NCBI GenBank assembly: GCA_900312665.1
Contig: ONZQ02000006.1
Span: 1 to 64,000, forward strand
Direction of reading: 5' to 3'
DNA length: 64,000 bases
Origin: Cephalotrichum gorgonifer
Taxonomy: Eukaryota > Ascomycota > Sordariomycetes > Microascales > Microascaceae
Shown: positions 13,167-23,454 of the stretch, one piece after another
Numbering within the stretch: position 1 is the first letter of the stretch
Layout: each line of letters opens with the position of its first letter
Position numbers and translations under genes: made by a program
The notes under the pieces: model-generated
What the model was told of the DNA's origin: nothing
Database searches by the model: none
Seen by the model: the letters and a program-made list of their open reading frames with translations, nothing else

Positions 13167-13404
13167 TATTATAGCTCAGCTAAGAGTTTATTTAACAGTT
13201 GGGGCTGAAAGTGTATATTATCTTAAGATAGGGGGAAAGGAGAAAGAGGAAGGTGCTATCTAGCTGCTAGAGAGCAGCTAGATATAGATTAGTATAGGGC
13301 CTGTACACTCATACTTTGAGTAGATATCTGTTTCAGTTAGATATCTGGCAGATAGTACCAGATGCTGTATACTGATAACATCCAACAGGTTTTTGCCTGT
13401 AACA
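13167..13404 (-). repeat. 5' LTR of element B
   Basis: A 238-bp LTR in reverse orientation. Its outer end (13,404) reads TGTTACAGGC on the minus strand, and its inner boundary (13,167) was set by where similarity to the 3' LTR of element A ends. The conserved hairpin is at 13,260-13,281. Outside it the sequence changes abruptly to a different repeat, the pogo-like relic. Confidence 0.88.
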
Positions 13405-14350
13405 GAACTATAGATAAAGGGGTATATAGTTAAGGAGACTCTGAAGATATAACTATATCATTATTAAGTATCTTCTTTATATTAACTGGCTATAGATCTA
13501 TCTCTTACTATCTGGATTTAATATTCTTTGATATCAGAACTACTATTCAAGCTCTCTTATAAGTCTGAAGGAACTGGGCCTTTGAGATAGAAGATAAAGG
13601 GTCTCCTAACTGAATTATATTGAGATTATTAATCTTATATCAATATCAGTTCTTAAATAATGAAAATATTAAGATATTAAGAGGCTATAGAATATATAAT
13701 ATATATAGGAGTAAAAACAGTAGATAGATATCATTTTAGAAGTATTCAAATATAAATTTATCTATCTGATAGCTTCTATATCTATCAAGAATAAGGAGAT
13801 ACTTCTCTCTATCTACTGTCTAAGTACTAGAGATAAATATCTCTATCAACTACTAAAGTACTATAGAATTTGATATCTAGCTATTAGTTTAAATAATAAA
13901 GGCCCAGTCTTATAAGAAATCTAGCTATTAAGGGAACTACTAGGTTTATACTGATTCTCCCTTGAAAATAATAAAAGGCTATAGATATTTTCCTATTATA
14001 GAGATATATTCAAAGATTATAATCCAGATATATAATAATGAATACTATAGGAGGGTATATTTCTTATCTGACTTCCTGAAAACTATATCACTAAGCCCTA
14101 GACCCTCTTGAAGGCCGGTCTTATCTATATTATAGTGGTTTTCTAGCTTGATATTTGATAGAAGAGGCTGATCTAAGAGATCGAAGAAGTCCTAAATTAT
14201 CTTAGTATTAGCATCATTAAAACAGATTGATTTAAGCTTTATATCTTGAAGGCTTCTGATATCAGGATTATAAGATAAAAAACCTTATATCCAGTTGATA
14301 TCGAGCAGTTGAATATCACTATCTTATTATAGGATTTATTGGGCTAGTCC
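13405..14350 (-). pseudogene. Fot1/pogo-type DNA transposon transposase relic
   Basis: Translating the minus strand past stop codons gives a recognisable pogo/Fot1 transposase. It shows the end of a CENP-B/Tc5-type DNA-binding domain (FLSYNPDIRSL, about 14,255-14,290), then FFDLLDQP, then the first DDE block YNIDKTG (about 14,125), where family members normally have DETG. Downstream are FKGESV, LLILD followed by an IYLLFL block (about 13,720-13,810), and a C-terminal PVNI segment just before 13,405. It is interrupted by element B, so its 3' end lies left of the window. Stops come from C-to-T or G-to-A changes, as expected for RIP. The N-terminal part may extend to about 14,450. Confidence 0.8.
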
Positions 14351-14961
14351 TTGAAGTTAAGTATAGGTCGGGGGACTCCTAAGGGAATCCTAAGTAATAA
14401 CCCAGTATACAAGTACTCTCTTCTGCTCTCGAGATAGCCTTTACTGGGGTTCTGAGACAATACTTTATGAGGTTGACCTTCGATATCGTGATTGTAGGAT
14501 AGTGTGAGGTATACCCTATCGTTTTACAATATATTAAAGGGGAACTCCATCTATAATCTCTGCGAGTATATTTTGGAGGGCAGTTTCTGTGTATTTTGAT
14601 ATCCTGAATTGATTGGTGATGTGTTTTTTTATATATGAGATATAGAATTGAAGGATTTTGATGATTTTGATAAAATTTGATGTGTTTTTGACGATGTTTT
14701 TGGTTGATGTGGGTGGGTTTGTGTTGGTGTGGAGAAGTGCCGATTGATGGGTGGGCTACATTACGGCTCCATCCCATTACATCGTCCATCGAATCGAGCC
14801 AATACGTATTATCCAAAGCCACTCAATTCCAATGCACCAGCCCTTGTAATTCATTATTTTTTGTCTCTAATACACCGATCAATGTTATTGATCCGTTACT
14901 CGTTCTATGTCATTGCATTAAGTCATTCTACACATACATAACCCACAGCGTACAATCCACT
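14351..14961. other. Transition from AT-rich repeat block to gene-rich DNA
   Basis: Base composition changes here from the TA-saturated transposon block to ordinary genomic sequence. The first coding base of the next gene (its stop codon) is at 14,962. No gene was recognised. The short open frames on both strands show no family resemblance. This probably includes the decayed 5' end of the pogo-like element and the 3' UTR of the neighbouring minus-strand gene. Confidence 0.5.
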
Positions 14962-17900
14962 TCAGTGGAGCATTTCCTTCAGCTGCACAACCGCGGCATA
15001 CCCAGCGCAGCAGTTCACCCGCATGGGATGTCTACACCAAGGACATGTCACATGCTTTCCCTTCTCCCCACTCCTCTCCCTATCTCCTTCCTTCCCCTCC
15101 GGAGGTCCCTCAAATTCAGTCATCCGCTCGTAGATTCGATCAGGCAAGTCATGGAAGTACCCACATCCACAGCATCGGACTAATATCTTCTCAAGTGGCT
15201 CGGCCACCACAGGTTCCCTGCTGCGTCCCCTCGAGTACCTCTCCCCACCACTTTCCGTGCGCAGCACCTCCTCATGGGAGATAGGCAAAGTTTGCTTTTC
15301 TCTCAACGGACTCGCGTACGAGGGTGACCCGCTCCCTAATCCTTCGGTAGAACTCTGGCCCGTGGACTCGTCGGAAAGGAGCCGCTGTGATTTTCCTTGA
15401 CGGCGGAGTCTATACGTAGCCACTCTATCCGGCGATTGATTACTGGCCAGGGCGAGGTTAAGTGGCTTTGGGACCATTGAAGCTTCGATCGGTGAGGTGT
15501 GGCTTATGGATCGGTGAGGCGATAGGACCACTTGTGTCCCCTCCGCGTCGAGCTCAATAGCGGGGTTAAACCTCCTCGCCCCAGCCTCCTCCGGCCTCAC
15601 CATTCTTCCATTAACCGTCGGAGAGTAAGCATGAGCCGCCAATGGGGTGCTCATGGTGGGCGTAGCAGGCGAGTTAGGACTCGGAGAATTTGCCTCGGGT
15701 CCAAAGCTAGCCCTCAGTGCCCTTCGCGAGCTCTTCTTCGCTAATGGCGGGGTAGCCACGTTCCGAATAGCTAACCCGGCCCCCGGGATGGGAGAGACCC
15801 GGAGAGCAGGCCTCTCGTTGCCTCCTAGCATCTTCTGGCCATCTCCCTGAACCGTGCCTTCTTTTTCGGACTGCGGGCGGGAGGTATCCGGCGTGAGTGT
15901 CGAAGATTGCTGATATGACTGAGAGGTCTCGTAGGAGGAAATGGAAGAGTGGTCGGATGGGCGCATCATGTTTGGGTCAACTATTGGCCGAGGGCGGTGG
16001 AAGTGCTTGGCCACATCGCGTAACGGCCAGGGACCGTCAGTGGGTTCGAGACCTGAGTTAGACCCTGGCCCCAATCCAGGAACGGAGGCTCCGGCAGAGA
16101 CAGAGTTAGACGGGACGTTGGCGCTAGTGAGATCCGGGAACGCGTTCGTTGTTTCCTTCGTGGGCGATCCAACCGGTGATGCTCCAGAAATACTCCTCCT
16201 CCCGAGACTCGACACGCGAGAGCTCGATCTCTGGAAGGCTGCCCTTGCCGCATCCCTAAAGTTTCGCGCAGCGCTCTGCGGCCAAGTCCTGTCGTCCGGA
16301 TGCTGTAACGGGGTATCTGACACCTGTGCTTCCTCGCTGCCGCCTGGCCGGTGGCCCCTCAGGCTACCCAGCAAGGAACTCCTGCGGCGTCTTTGAGGCT
16401 CGGCCTGCTCGCCGTCTACATCCGAACGATAAGGGAACGCATATGCAGACGCCGAAGGGGGATACTCCGGCTCATTCACCCCCCGCGGGGCCGTGCGTTG
16501 GATTTCATTCCTAGGACACTCCCCTGGCATAGTCTGTCCCGGACCTGGCACCAAACCAACCATCGGCGACCTCTCATGCAGACCAATATCTTCCTGATCT
16601 GTCCCCCGCCCTCCGCCACTGGTACTACCATCCAAGGCGATACGGGTCGGATCCGTCTGGTGTGTCAACCCATAGCTACTCGACCTCCCCCGACCGTCGT
16701 AAAACTCACCACCGTTGGGCGACCCCGAACGCGAAGCCGCCGGCGAGCGTGAATCCGACCTCGAGCGTGAAGCCGACCTCGACCTTAAGGAGATCGGCGC
16801 CGGCTTCCTCAGGCTAACAGGCGGGCCCCTATTTCTCTGCGGCGATGGGAACGACAGTACCGGCGGGTTCGGCGCGAAGTGGGGGGCTAGGCTACTAGAC
16901 GATGCGACACTGCAGCTCGAGGACCTCGAGTGCGAACGCCCGAGGCCCGACCCACCCGGCTGGCGGTACATGTGCCGCGCGGGCAAGGAATACGACGTAT
17001 CGTTGTGCGCGTCTAGGCGGCTAGCGCTCATCTCCTCCTCCCTCTTTTCCTTCCTGAGCTTTATCCCCCCCAGGAAGGAAGTATCGGACTCGCGGGTGGC
17101 GCTCCGGCCGCGGGGTATCTCCAAGGACGAGCGGATCTTGGAGGTAATGGACGACACTGAGGCGATGGAGCCGAGGGACCCGGACCGCCCCCGGACCTTG
17201 GGCCTCACGGTCGTGCCCGGTTTCTCGTCCTTGGGCGGCACCGGCGGCGGCGGCAGCGGTAGGGGCGCCAAGGTCCTTGCCCATAGCTGGGGGGTTCGGG
17301 ATGCGGAGGGCGGAGGCTTCACGAGGCGTGGGCTGCGAAGGCTTTTCTCCGCGGCCCCTTTCTGCTTTTTTTCCTTGCGGCCGCGGCCGTAGGAATCCCA
17401 GCTCGGGGACTGGCATATGGAGGAGGCGTCCCCAGAGGAGGGTTTGATGGAGGGGAGGGCGGCCTGAGCCACGGTCTGGGGGCTGTGAGATGCGGCAGAG
17501 GTGCCCATTGACTCCCTAGCTTTCTCTGAGTACGATACGGGGACGATAACGGTTAGGTCCGGCCTAGAGGCGTGGTTCTTTGGGGTCGTATCGTTGGCCG
17601 TGCTGGCCTTAGGGATGGACGACTTCGTGGTGGGTGACTTCAGGTGAGTTATTGTCGTCGGCCTCGGTATGTGGGAGGGCGGGTCGGTAAGGAGGGCGGG
17701 ACGGTGCTTGACTCCGGGCGGCGCGGCTTTTAATCTTTCGACCTGGTGGGGGGGGACAGCAACAAGTAAGAAACAGGCCGACATCTTGGTGTATATTAAA
17801 ACCCTGCCCGCTGTCTGACGCGAGATTCGCTTTAGGCTAAGGTATGCTTATGAGAGGGAGTGAAAAACATAGGGTAGAGGGACGGGAAGTTTGAAACGGG

Positions 17901-18083
17901 CGTGATAGTGAGAATGAGATGACGAAAGCAAAGGGGGGGGTTGGCAGCCAGCGGGCCGGTAACGTGAGGGGAGGCGGAACAGCCAACATATACCTTAAAC
18001 TTCCTCTCCAGGTCCAGCATCCTCTGCAGACTGCTTGACCTCTTCCGGGGCGCCTCGACGGCGGGGTGGTGGGCCGTCATCAT
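14962..18083 (-). CDS. Disordered protein with C-terminal Cys-rich putative zinc-binding motif
   Basis: The model has two exons, 18,083-17,994 and 17,742-14,962, with a 251-bp intron. The donor GTATAT follows LDLERKFK, and the acceptor lies after a pyrimidine run (CCCCCCCCACCAG). The product is about 956 residues. The ATG at 17,784 falls inside this intron and is not the start. An in-frame ATG at 18,161 would add 26 residues. Most of the protein is low-complexity, rich in Ser, Pro and Arg, with an SR-like stretch. The last 85 residues contain a CCGC pair, FHDLP, CPWC and CCAGYAAVV, suggesting a Cys4-type metal site. I recall this tail from uncharacterised Pezizomycotina proteins. The function is unknown. 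It is the nearest gene to the transposon block, about 0.6 kb from its edge. Confidence 0.8.
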
Positions 18084-21000
18084 CTTGCTTCCAAGGCCGG
18101 ACGCCGGGGCCGGATGCCAGGCATGTGACGGACGGAGGTCCGGAGTACCAGGGACAGCCAAGGGGAAAAAAACAAGTTTCGTCGCAGCAAATTACACTGG
18201 CTCAAAAAAAGGAAAATAAGCGAGGGGTAAATTGCTATTACACCTCGCAGGCGGCTGGAATTGGCTTTTTCGGTGGGTCTGAATAGAGTTGAGTTGCTTG
18301 GTTCCTGGAGCTAGAAGCCGCGATGTATAATATTGAAGGGGGGGGTTGGATAGGAGGAAAAGCAAGTAACGGTCGCGAGGACCTGTGAAAGGTTTGACTG
18401 AATCCACGCGGAACTAAGTACTCCGTACAAGTAGAGCGAAAAACCTTCGCCCGCGGGGAGGTCGGATGGGGGAAGAAGCTTCTGAGACCGGGTGTCAGAA
18501 ACCAACGGAAACCACCACCGGGCTTGTCTTGGTTGGGCCGCGAAAGCCGAGTGTCGGTGCGGCTCAGACACGAGCGTTTGCCCGGTTTGCTCTTCTCGCT
18601 CGTTTCTCTTCGCCAATGGGGGATGGAAGGTAATTAAGAAGAAGGGTGGGTTAGTAGTTAATAGTCCAAGGATATTTACAGTAGCGACAGGAAGGGGGGG
18701 AGTAAAGACCAGGAAAACGAGCGTGTGAGGTTGGGGAACGAAGGTTTGGGGGGGCGTCGTCATGGCATGATGATGAAACGTCCAGAAGCAAATCGAGAGA
18801 GCAAAAGAAAAAAAAAACAGGGCACGAGGCCGGGGATGGAGAGCCTCTTGAACAAGTTTAAGATCGTATCTGAGGTACTCGAGTACATCTCAGACGTGGA
18901 TGGGAAAGCCCGTATTCTTTCGGGGGGCCCAGAACACGACTACATAGACGGAATGGACCTTTGCGTGCAAGCTCAAGGTAGGTAGTCGTGGCGGTGATGT
19001 CACCAGAGCCAAGGCGGCAAAAAAGCGACAGGGCCCCATTTCGCGCCAGAATACTTTATTTAGTAGCTAATACCGAGTCCATTGCTACTCATTAGCCCGA
19101 TTTTCTGAAGTGGGTTCCAGGTTTATACCTTCGGCGCTAGCGTTGCATTGGGTGGCCGGTGGGGGGGTTGGATAGAAGATGGAGACAATGAGTGTCAGGG
19201 GAGAAGTGAAGCTCAGGTGTGGTGGGGGGGAAGGGAAGAGGGAGAGGAGGGGAGGGTGTGGAGTGTGAGTGTAAGCCTAATCGAGTGTAAATGTGAGCTA
19301 CGAGGGTGGGCGAACTGAGCCGGGTAAATTTCAGCTTGCATCTGATGATCTTATGGGAGTAAGGAACAAAGCTGATGGGCGGGAAGAGCTAATCTGGCAC
19401 TTTATAAGCGAGGAGGGTTACCCGTTGCCCCTACACGTCTTGGTCGAAGAAGGCAATATCAATCGATACTCGTAGCAATCCTTGGACACCAGCCTAAGTA
19501 CTCGTACGTAGTAGTATTGCAATGCTTGGCTTCATCCACTATTTTTCGGGTTTGCTTTCTGAGAGGGCGGCCATCCCCGTGCTTCGAGCTAGTTAAAAGT
19601 ATTCTGAGTCAAGGGTCGGCTGGCTGCCGCATGCTCCCGAAGTGGTTGCAGGCCGCCAATTCGCTAACCCGACGATACGAGCTTTTCACCGCTCGCCTAC
19701 TCCTCTTACGGCGGGACGTGCATCAAGCCCGAACGCTGGTGGGTGGGAGGGTAAGAAAGCAAGTAGTGTGTGAGGAATTTCTTTTTGTTCCCTCATTTTT
19801 ATCTTCTTATCTTTGTCAGATGGAAGATGGAAGATGATGTTGCAAAGAACACTTGCATCTCCTTCTATACTCTAACTGTAATATAATATAGCCAAAGTCC
19901 AATCGACTGGCATATGAAATCACCGAGATTCATCAGAAATATATGAATCTATATTACGGGCGGCGCCCTGTGTTAAAGGCTCCGTCATCCTTACACCCCG
20001 TTTCAAAAGTCCAGTTCTGCAGCTCTGCCTCACCCGTCAGGAAGCGAAACTGTATATGGGGAATCTCCCTCATACAACATTGGGATAAATGGAGCGCAAG
20101 GCAAGGGGTAGGTGGTGCAGGAACGGGACCATGCCGTCGTTGTGGGTCTTGGCCTTGGTGTCTACACCACGTACTTGTAATAGGTGTATGAGGAGTAAAA
20201 ACAAGAGAGAAGAAAAGCGAACGTAATCCGGGGGTACAAGCACGAGTACAAGTAAAGCGATGCAGTCTTAACGATCAGGCACTTGTACTAACGGTCCTCT
20301 CTCTCCGCACACTTGCGCTTGTATGGCCAGACCCTTGCCCCTTTTCTTGGCCTACATGCGATCGGCCCACGAATACGAACTCAGATGCAGCACATGCAGG
20401 ACATCACCACTCACACCACGCCAGTCCCTGTTCGCAGACTTAGCTGCGTTCCTCTGCCCACTTGGAGCGGTGGCGCTGGGACAACGCAGCTGAAAACTTG
20501 AAGTATCATGATCCATCTGTTAACCAGCTGCTGCCGATGCTTGTACTAATACCCCCTGGCACTTTAATTTTTACTGGCTGGGGAAGGTTGTTAAAAAGCT
20601 GTCATCGGCTATGACCGGGAATTGTATTATTGGATAACCGGGTCTGGAGCGTGGTAATAATAGAAGTACTCTGTGTGCTATTATCATCACGAAATCGAAA
20701 CTCCAGATGTCCCCATATATCGAAACTCCCATATACCCAAGAGGTGCCACACCCTTACCACGAAGCCTCCCCAGCCCTCCTACTCTCAGACGAGATACGA
20801 TGTGGTAACGAATGCCCCACTGCGGTCCTCAGACTATCCACGCTTCGTAAGGTCAAAATAAGCTGCGGCTGGATGATCGTCGGTATTTCAGCACGCTTGC
20901 GAAAACGTGGACGCATGGACGCCGTCTCTCAACGCCATGTAATTTCCCCCACTCTGGCCAAGGACGATGGCCTGCCGGTCTAGCGGCCCGAGTCGGGAAG

Positions 21001-21564
21001 ATCTCCCTTGCTACCCTTGTCTTCGACCCAAAGGACGGGTGCGCTCACCTCGTCGGGTGTAAGTCGACCATGCCGCGCGTGCTCTTCTGCATCATGTAGG
21101 TGTCGCACGCGCTGGGACCTTACCTGGCTGATGACGCATACCAGCTCCTCCTCTCCCAATAATCTAAAAGATCCCCAGCCTAGCTCACGTCACTCCCACA
21201 GCAGATTTGGAGATTGAACAGTTTTATTTTCCCTTCCTGTTGAGCCCTCTAGTGTATATGCCGAACTAAGCTAAATGTGTTTACAGAATCCATCATTCCT
21301 ATATGTTCCACGGCGTCATCAGCGCTATGAGAGCCCTGGGATAACGTACCAAACATACATTGAAAGAAGAAGAAGAAATACAGAATGTGAGATGGACGGG
21401 ATAGATGTGGAATGTATATATCAAACAGACAAGGTATTAAGAAAGAGGGAAGGAGGGAAGGTCGAGAGATGCGGGCATAGCACAATATCCCAACAGGAAG
21501 ACCGGCATGTCAAAGAAGAGCCGGAGAAAATGCGATGGAAGGTGGTGGGGAGACGGCAAGGAAC
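18084..21564. other. Intergenic region, no gene recognised
   Basis: About 3.4 kb of mixed-composition DNA between two minus-strand genes. The short open frames (up to about 150 codons) lack recognisable motifs. It holds the promoter and 5' UTR of the Cys-rich-tail gene, a purine-rich G-run stretch near 19,200-19,262, and several copies of a GTAC-flanked short motif (for example 18,417-18,434, 19,497-19,508, 20,170-20,180, 20,234-20,256, 20,281-20,290). There is no sign of RIP-type decay. Confidence 0.5.
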
Positions 21565-23454
21565 CTAGAGGTTCTTTGGCGAATAGTTCTTCCTCAGGAA
21601 CTCGCCGTACCTGATGATGAGGAACGGCACCGGCAACAGCGCCAGGGCGATGAACCCTAGCAGGCTGTTGCCCCAGCCAACGCCGAGGTTTGCGTACATG
21701 CGCAGACCCGCGAGGGGTAGGACCGCGCCGGCGATGGACCGGACGACGGTGTTGGCCGCGATGGCCGACGCGGCATAGATGGTGTACGCGTCGACGAGGT
21801 ACAGCTGCAGCGCGAGGAAGACGATGATGTTGCCCACGCCGATGAAGACGTGGCTGATAATGGGCACGATCCAGTGTACCTTGTCCGGGAACTCAGCCGT
21901 CCACCCGTAGAAAAAGAAGCCGAACGGGAGGAGAGCGGCGCCCCAGCGGAGCGGCGAGAGACGATACTCGGGCTTCATGCCCTCCGACTCCGTACCGGCC
22001 TCGGCGGCCAATTCGTCGGCCTCCTGGGTCTTCTTCTTGATGTTGCGGTCCGAGAAGACGGAGAAGACCACCACGCCGAGCATGGAGCCGACTCCGAGGC
22101 CGAGGAACACGAGACCGACGTTGCTGGCCGAGAAGCCGTACGACCCCTGGAACACCGTCGTGATGGACGTGAAGAGGATGTAAAGGTAGCCGTACACCAC
22201 GGCGAGGTAGAACCCGAAGATGATGGAGATGGGGTCAAAGGCGAGTAGCTTCATCGGCCGCACGATCCCCCGCTTGAAGTGGTCCTTAGGCGAGAGTCCC
22301 ACGTCGAACTTGGACCGCAGGAGGTCGTTGCCAGTCTCCTTCCTGAGTCGCCGCGTCTTGCGCTCCAGCAGGACAGGCGCGTACGTCTCCTGCATGAAGA
22401 TGGGGATCGCGACCACCAGGGCGGCGATGATGATGGCGAGGACCCAGAACACCCACCTCCAGCCCTTCGCGTCGGCGAGGAAGCCTCCCGCCACGGGGCC
22501 GATGATGGGTCCGAGGAGGGGCCCGATGCTGAAGATGGCCATGGCGGCGCCGCGCTTCTCCTGCGCGATCATGTCCGCGATGGTGCCCGCGCCGTTAGTG
22601 AGGGGGCACGCGCCGAAGATGCCGCTGAGGAAGCGGAAGGCGATGAGGGCCTCGAGGGTCGGCGCCACGGCGCAGGCAACGATGAAGACGCCGAAGAAGA
22701 CGAGGCTGAAGAGGTAGACCCAGTGCCGGCCGTAGATCTCAGACATGGGCGCGAATACAAGCGGGCCGGCGGCGAAGCCGAGGATGTAGACGGATACCAC
22801 GAAGGAAGCGAGTTCCGGGCTGGAGTTTTTAAATTCCATCATGAGCTCCGGTACGCCGGGCGCGAACATGGCTGTTCCGCGTGAGTCGTGTGGTCAGTCT
22901 TTCTTTTGTGTTCCTGAGCGTATTGCGAGTGGAAAGTATGGCATATTTGCATGGGGGGTGGTTGGCTTACACGATGCTAGGGGCGTGACAAACGTAAATG
23001 AGCTCACGAGCGCACAAGTCGTAACCTTCTTCCACCTGGGCCAGTTATACGGGTTCTGGGGATCATCTGGCCCGTCCCACTGCACGATGTTCTCGTCCGC
23101 TACCTCGCCCTCGGCCCCCGCGGCAGCAGCCGCCTTCTCAACGTCCTCACCCGCAGCTTTGCTCCCGCGCGTCGACTGCCTCGCGAGCGCCGACTCCCGC
23201 CTCTGCTGCGTGATAGATTCCCTCCTCTGCTTCTCGCCCTGCTCGTCGAGCACGTAGCCGATGTTGGACGGGACGTCGGCATCATGGCCTTCAGCGGCGG
23301 CGAGCTCAATCTTCTCGGCAAGGGTGGGCTCCGTGGTGGCCTCAGCAGTGGGCTCTGTGGTGCTGCTCGAGGAGTCGTGTGTCTGGGGCCGGGCCGGCGT
23401 GTGCGTGGAGGAGGCGCTGCCCTCAGCGGGCTTCGGCGCGTCGATGGAGGCCAT
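21565..23454 (-). CDS. MFS transporter, DHA1 (drug:H+ antiporter / polyamine-type) family
   Basis: The model has exon 1 at 23,454-22,971 and exon 2 at 22,871-21,565, with a 100-bp intron (donor GTAAGC, acceptor CGGAACAG). The product is about 596 residues. Splicing joins VTPLAS to SMFAPGVPELM, a junction well conserved in fungal DHA1 transporters, which supports the model. A long charged, Ala/Glu/Ser-rich cytoplasmic N-terminus (about 125 residues) precedes WDGPDDPQNPYNW and twelve predicted membrane helices. The loop 2-3 signature reads APMSEIYGR, and GPLLGPIIGPVAGGF matches motif C of drug antiporters. A charged central loop separates the two halves. It probably exports a small molecule or polyamine at the plasma membrane; the substrate cannot be told. 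An ABC exporter lies 3.2 kb away, but no biosynthetic genes are nearby. Confidence 0.93.

Larger units (their letters stand above)
8994..13404 (-). mobile_element. Ty3/Gypsy element B, 5' part (split by element A)
   Basis: This is the reverse complement of the first part of element A. Reading right to left it has a 5' LTR (13,167-13,404), a gag region, protease, RT, RNase H, integrase, a chromodomain-like tail and the beginning of the 3' internal region, and it stops exactly at the element A junction. The remainder is at 1-1,618. Bases 13,405-13,409 (GAACT) are the candidate target duplication on its right. The left counterpart is outside the window. Confidence 0.9.

Noticed and set aside
1..14350. 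CRISPR-like or satellite array in the AT-rich block
   Set aside because: The repeated units are LTRs and inverted transposon copies, not regularly spaced short repeats.
17743..17784. ATG at 17,784 as start of the Cys-rich-tail gene
   Set aside because: The first 14 codons read through a pyrimidine run ending in CAG, which is a typical acceptor. Exon 1 upstream joins in phase.
22279..22884. Plus-strand open frame of about 200 codons opposite the MFS gene
   Set aside because: It is the antisense shadow of a C-rich coding frame. The minus strand carries clear MFS motifs.
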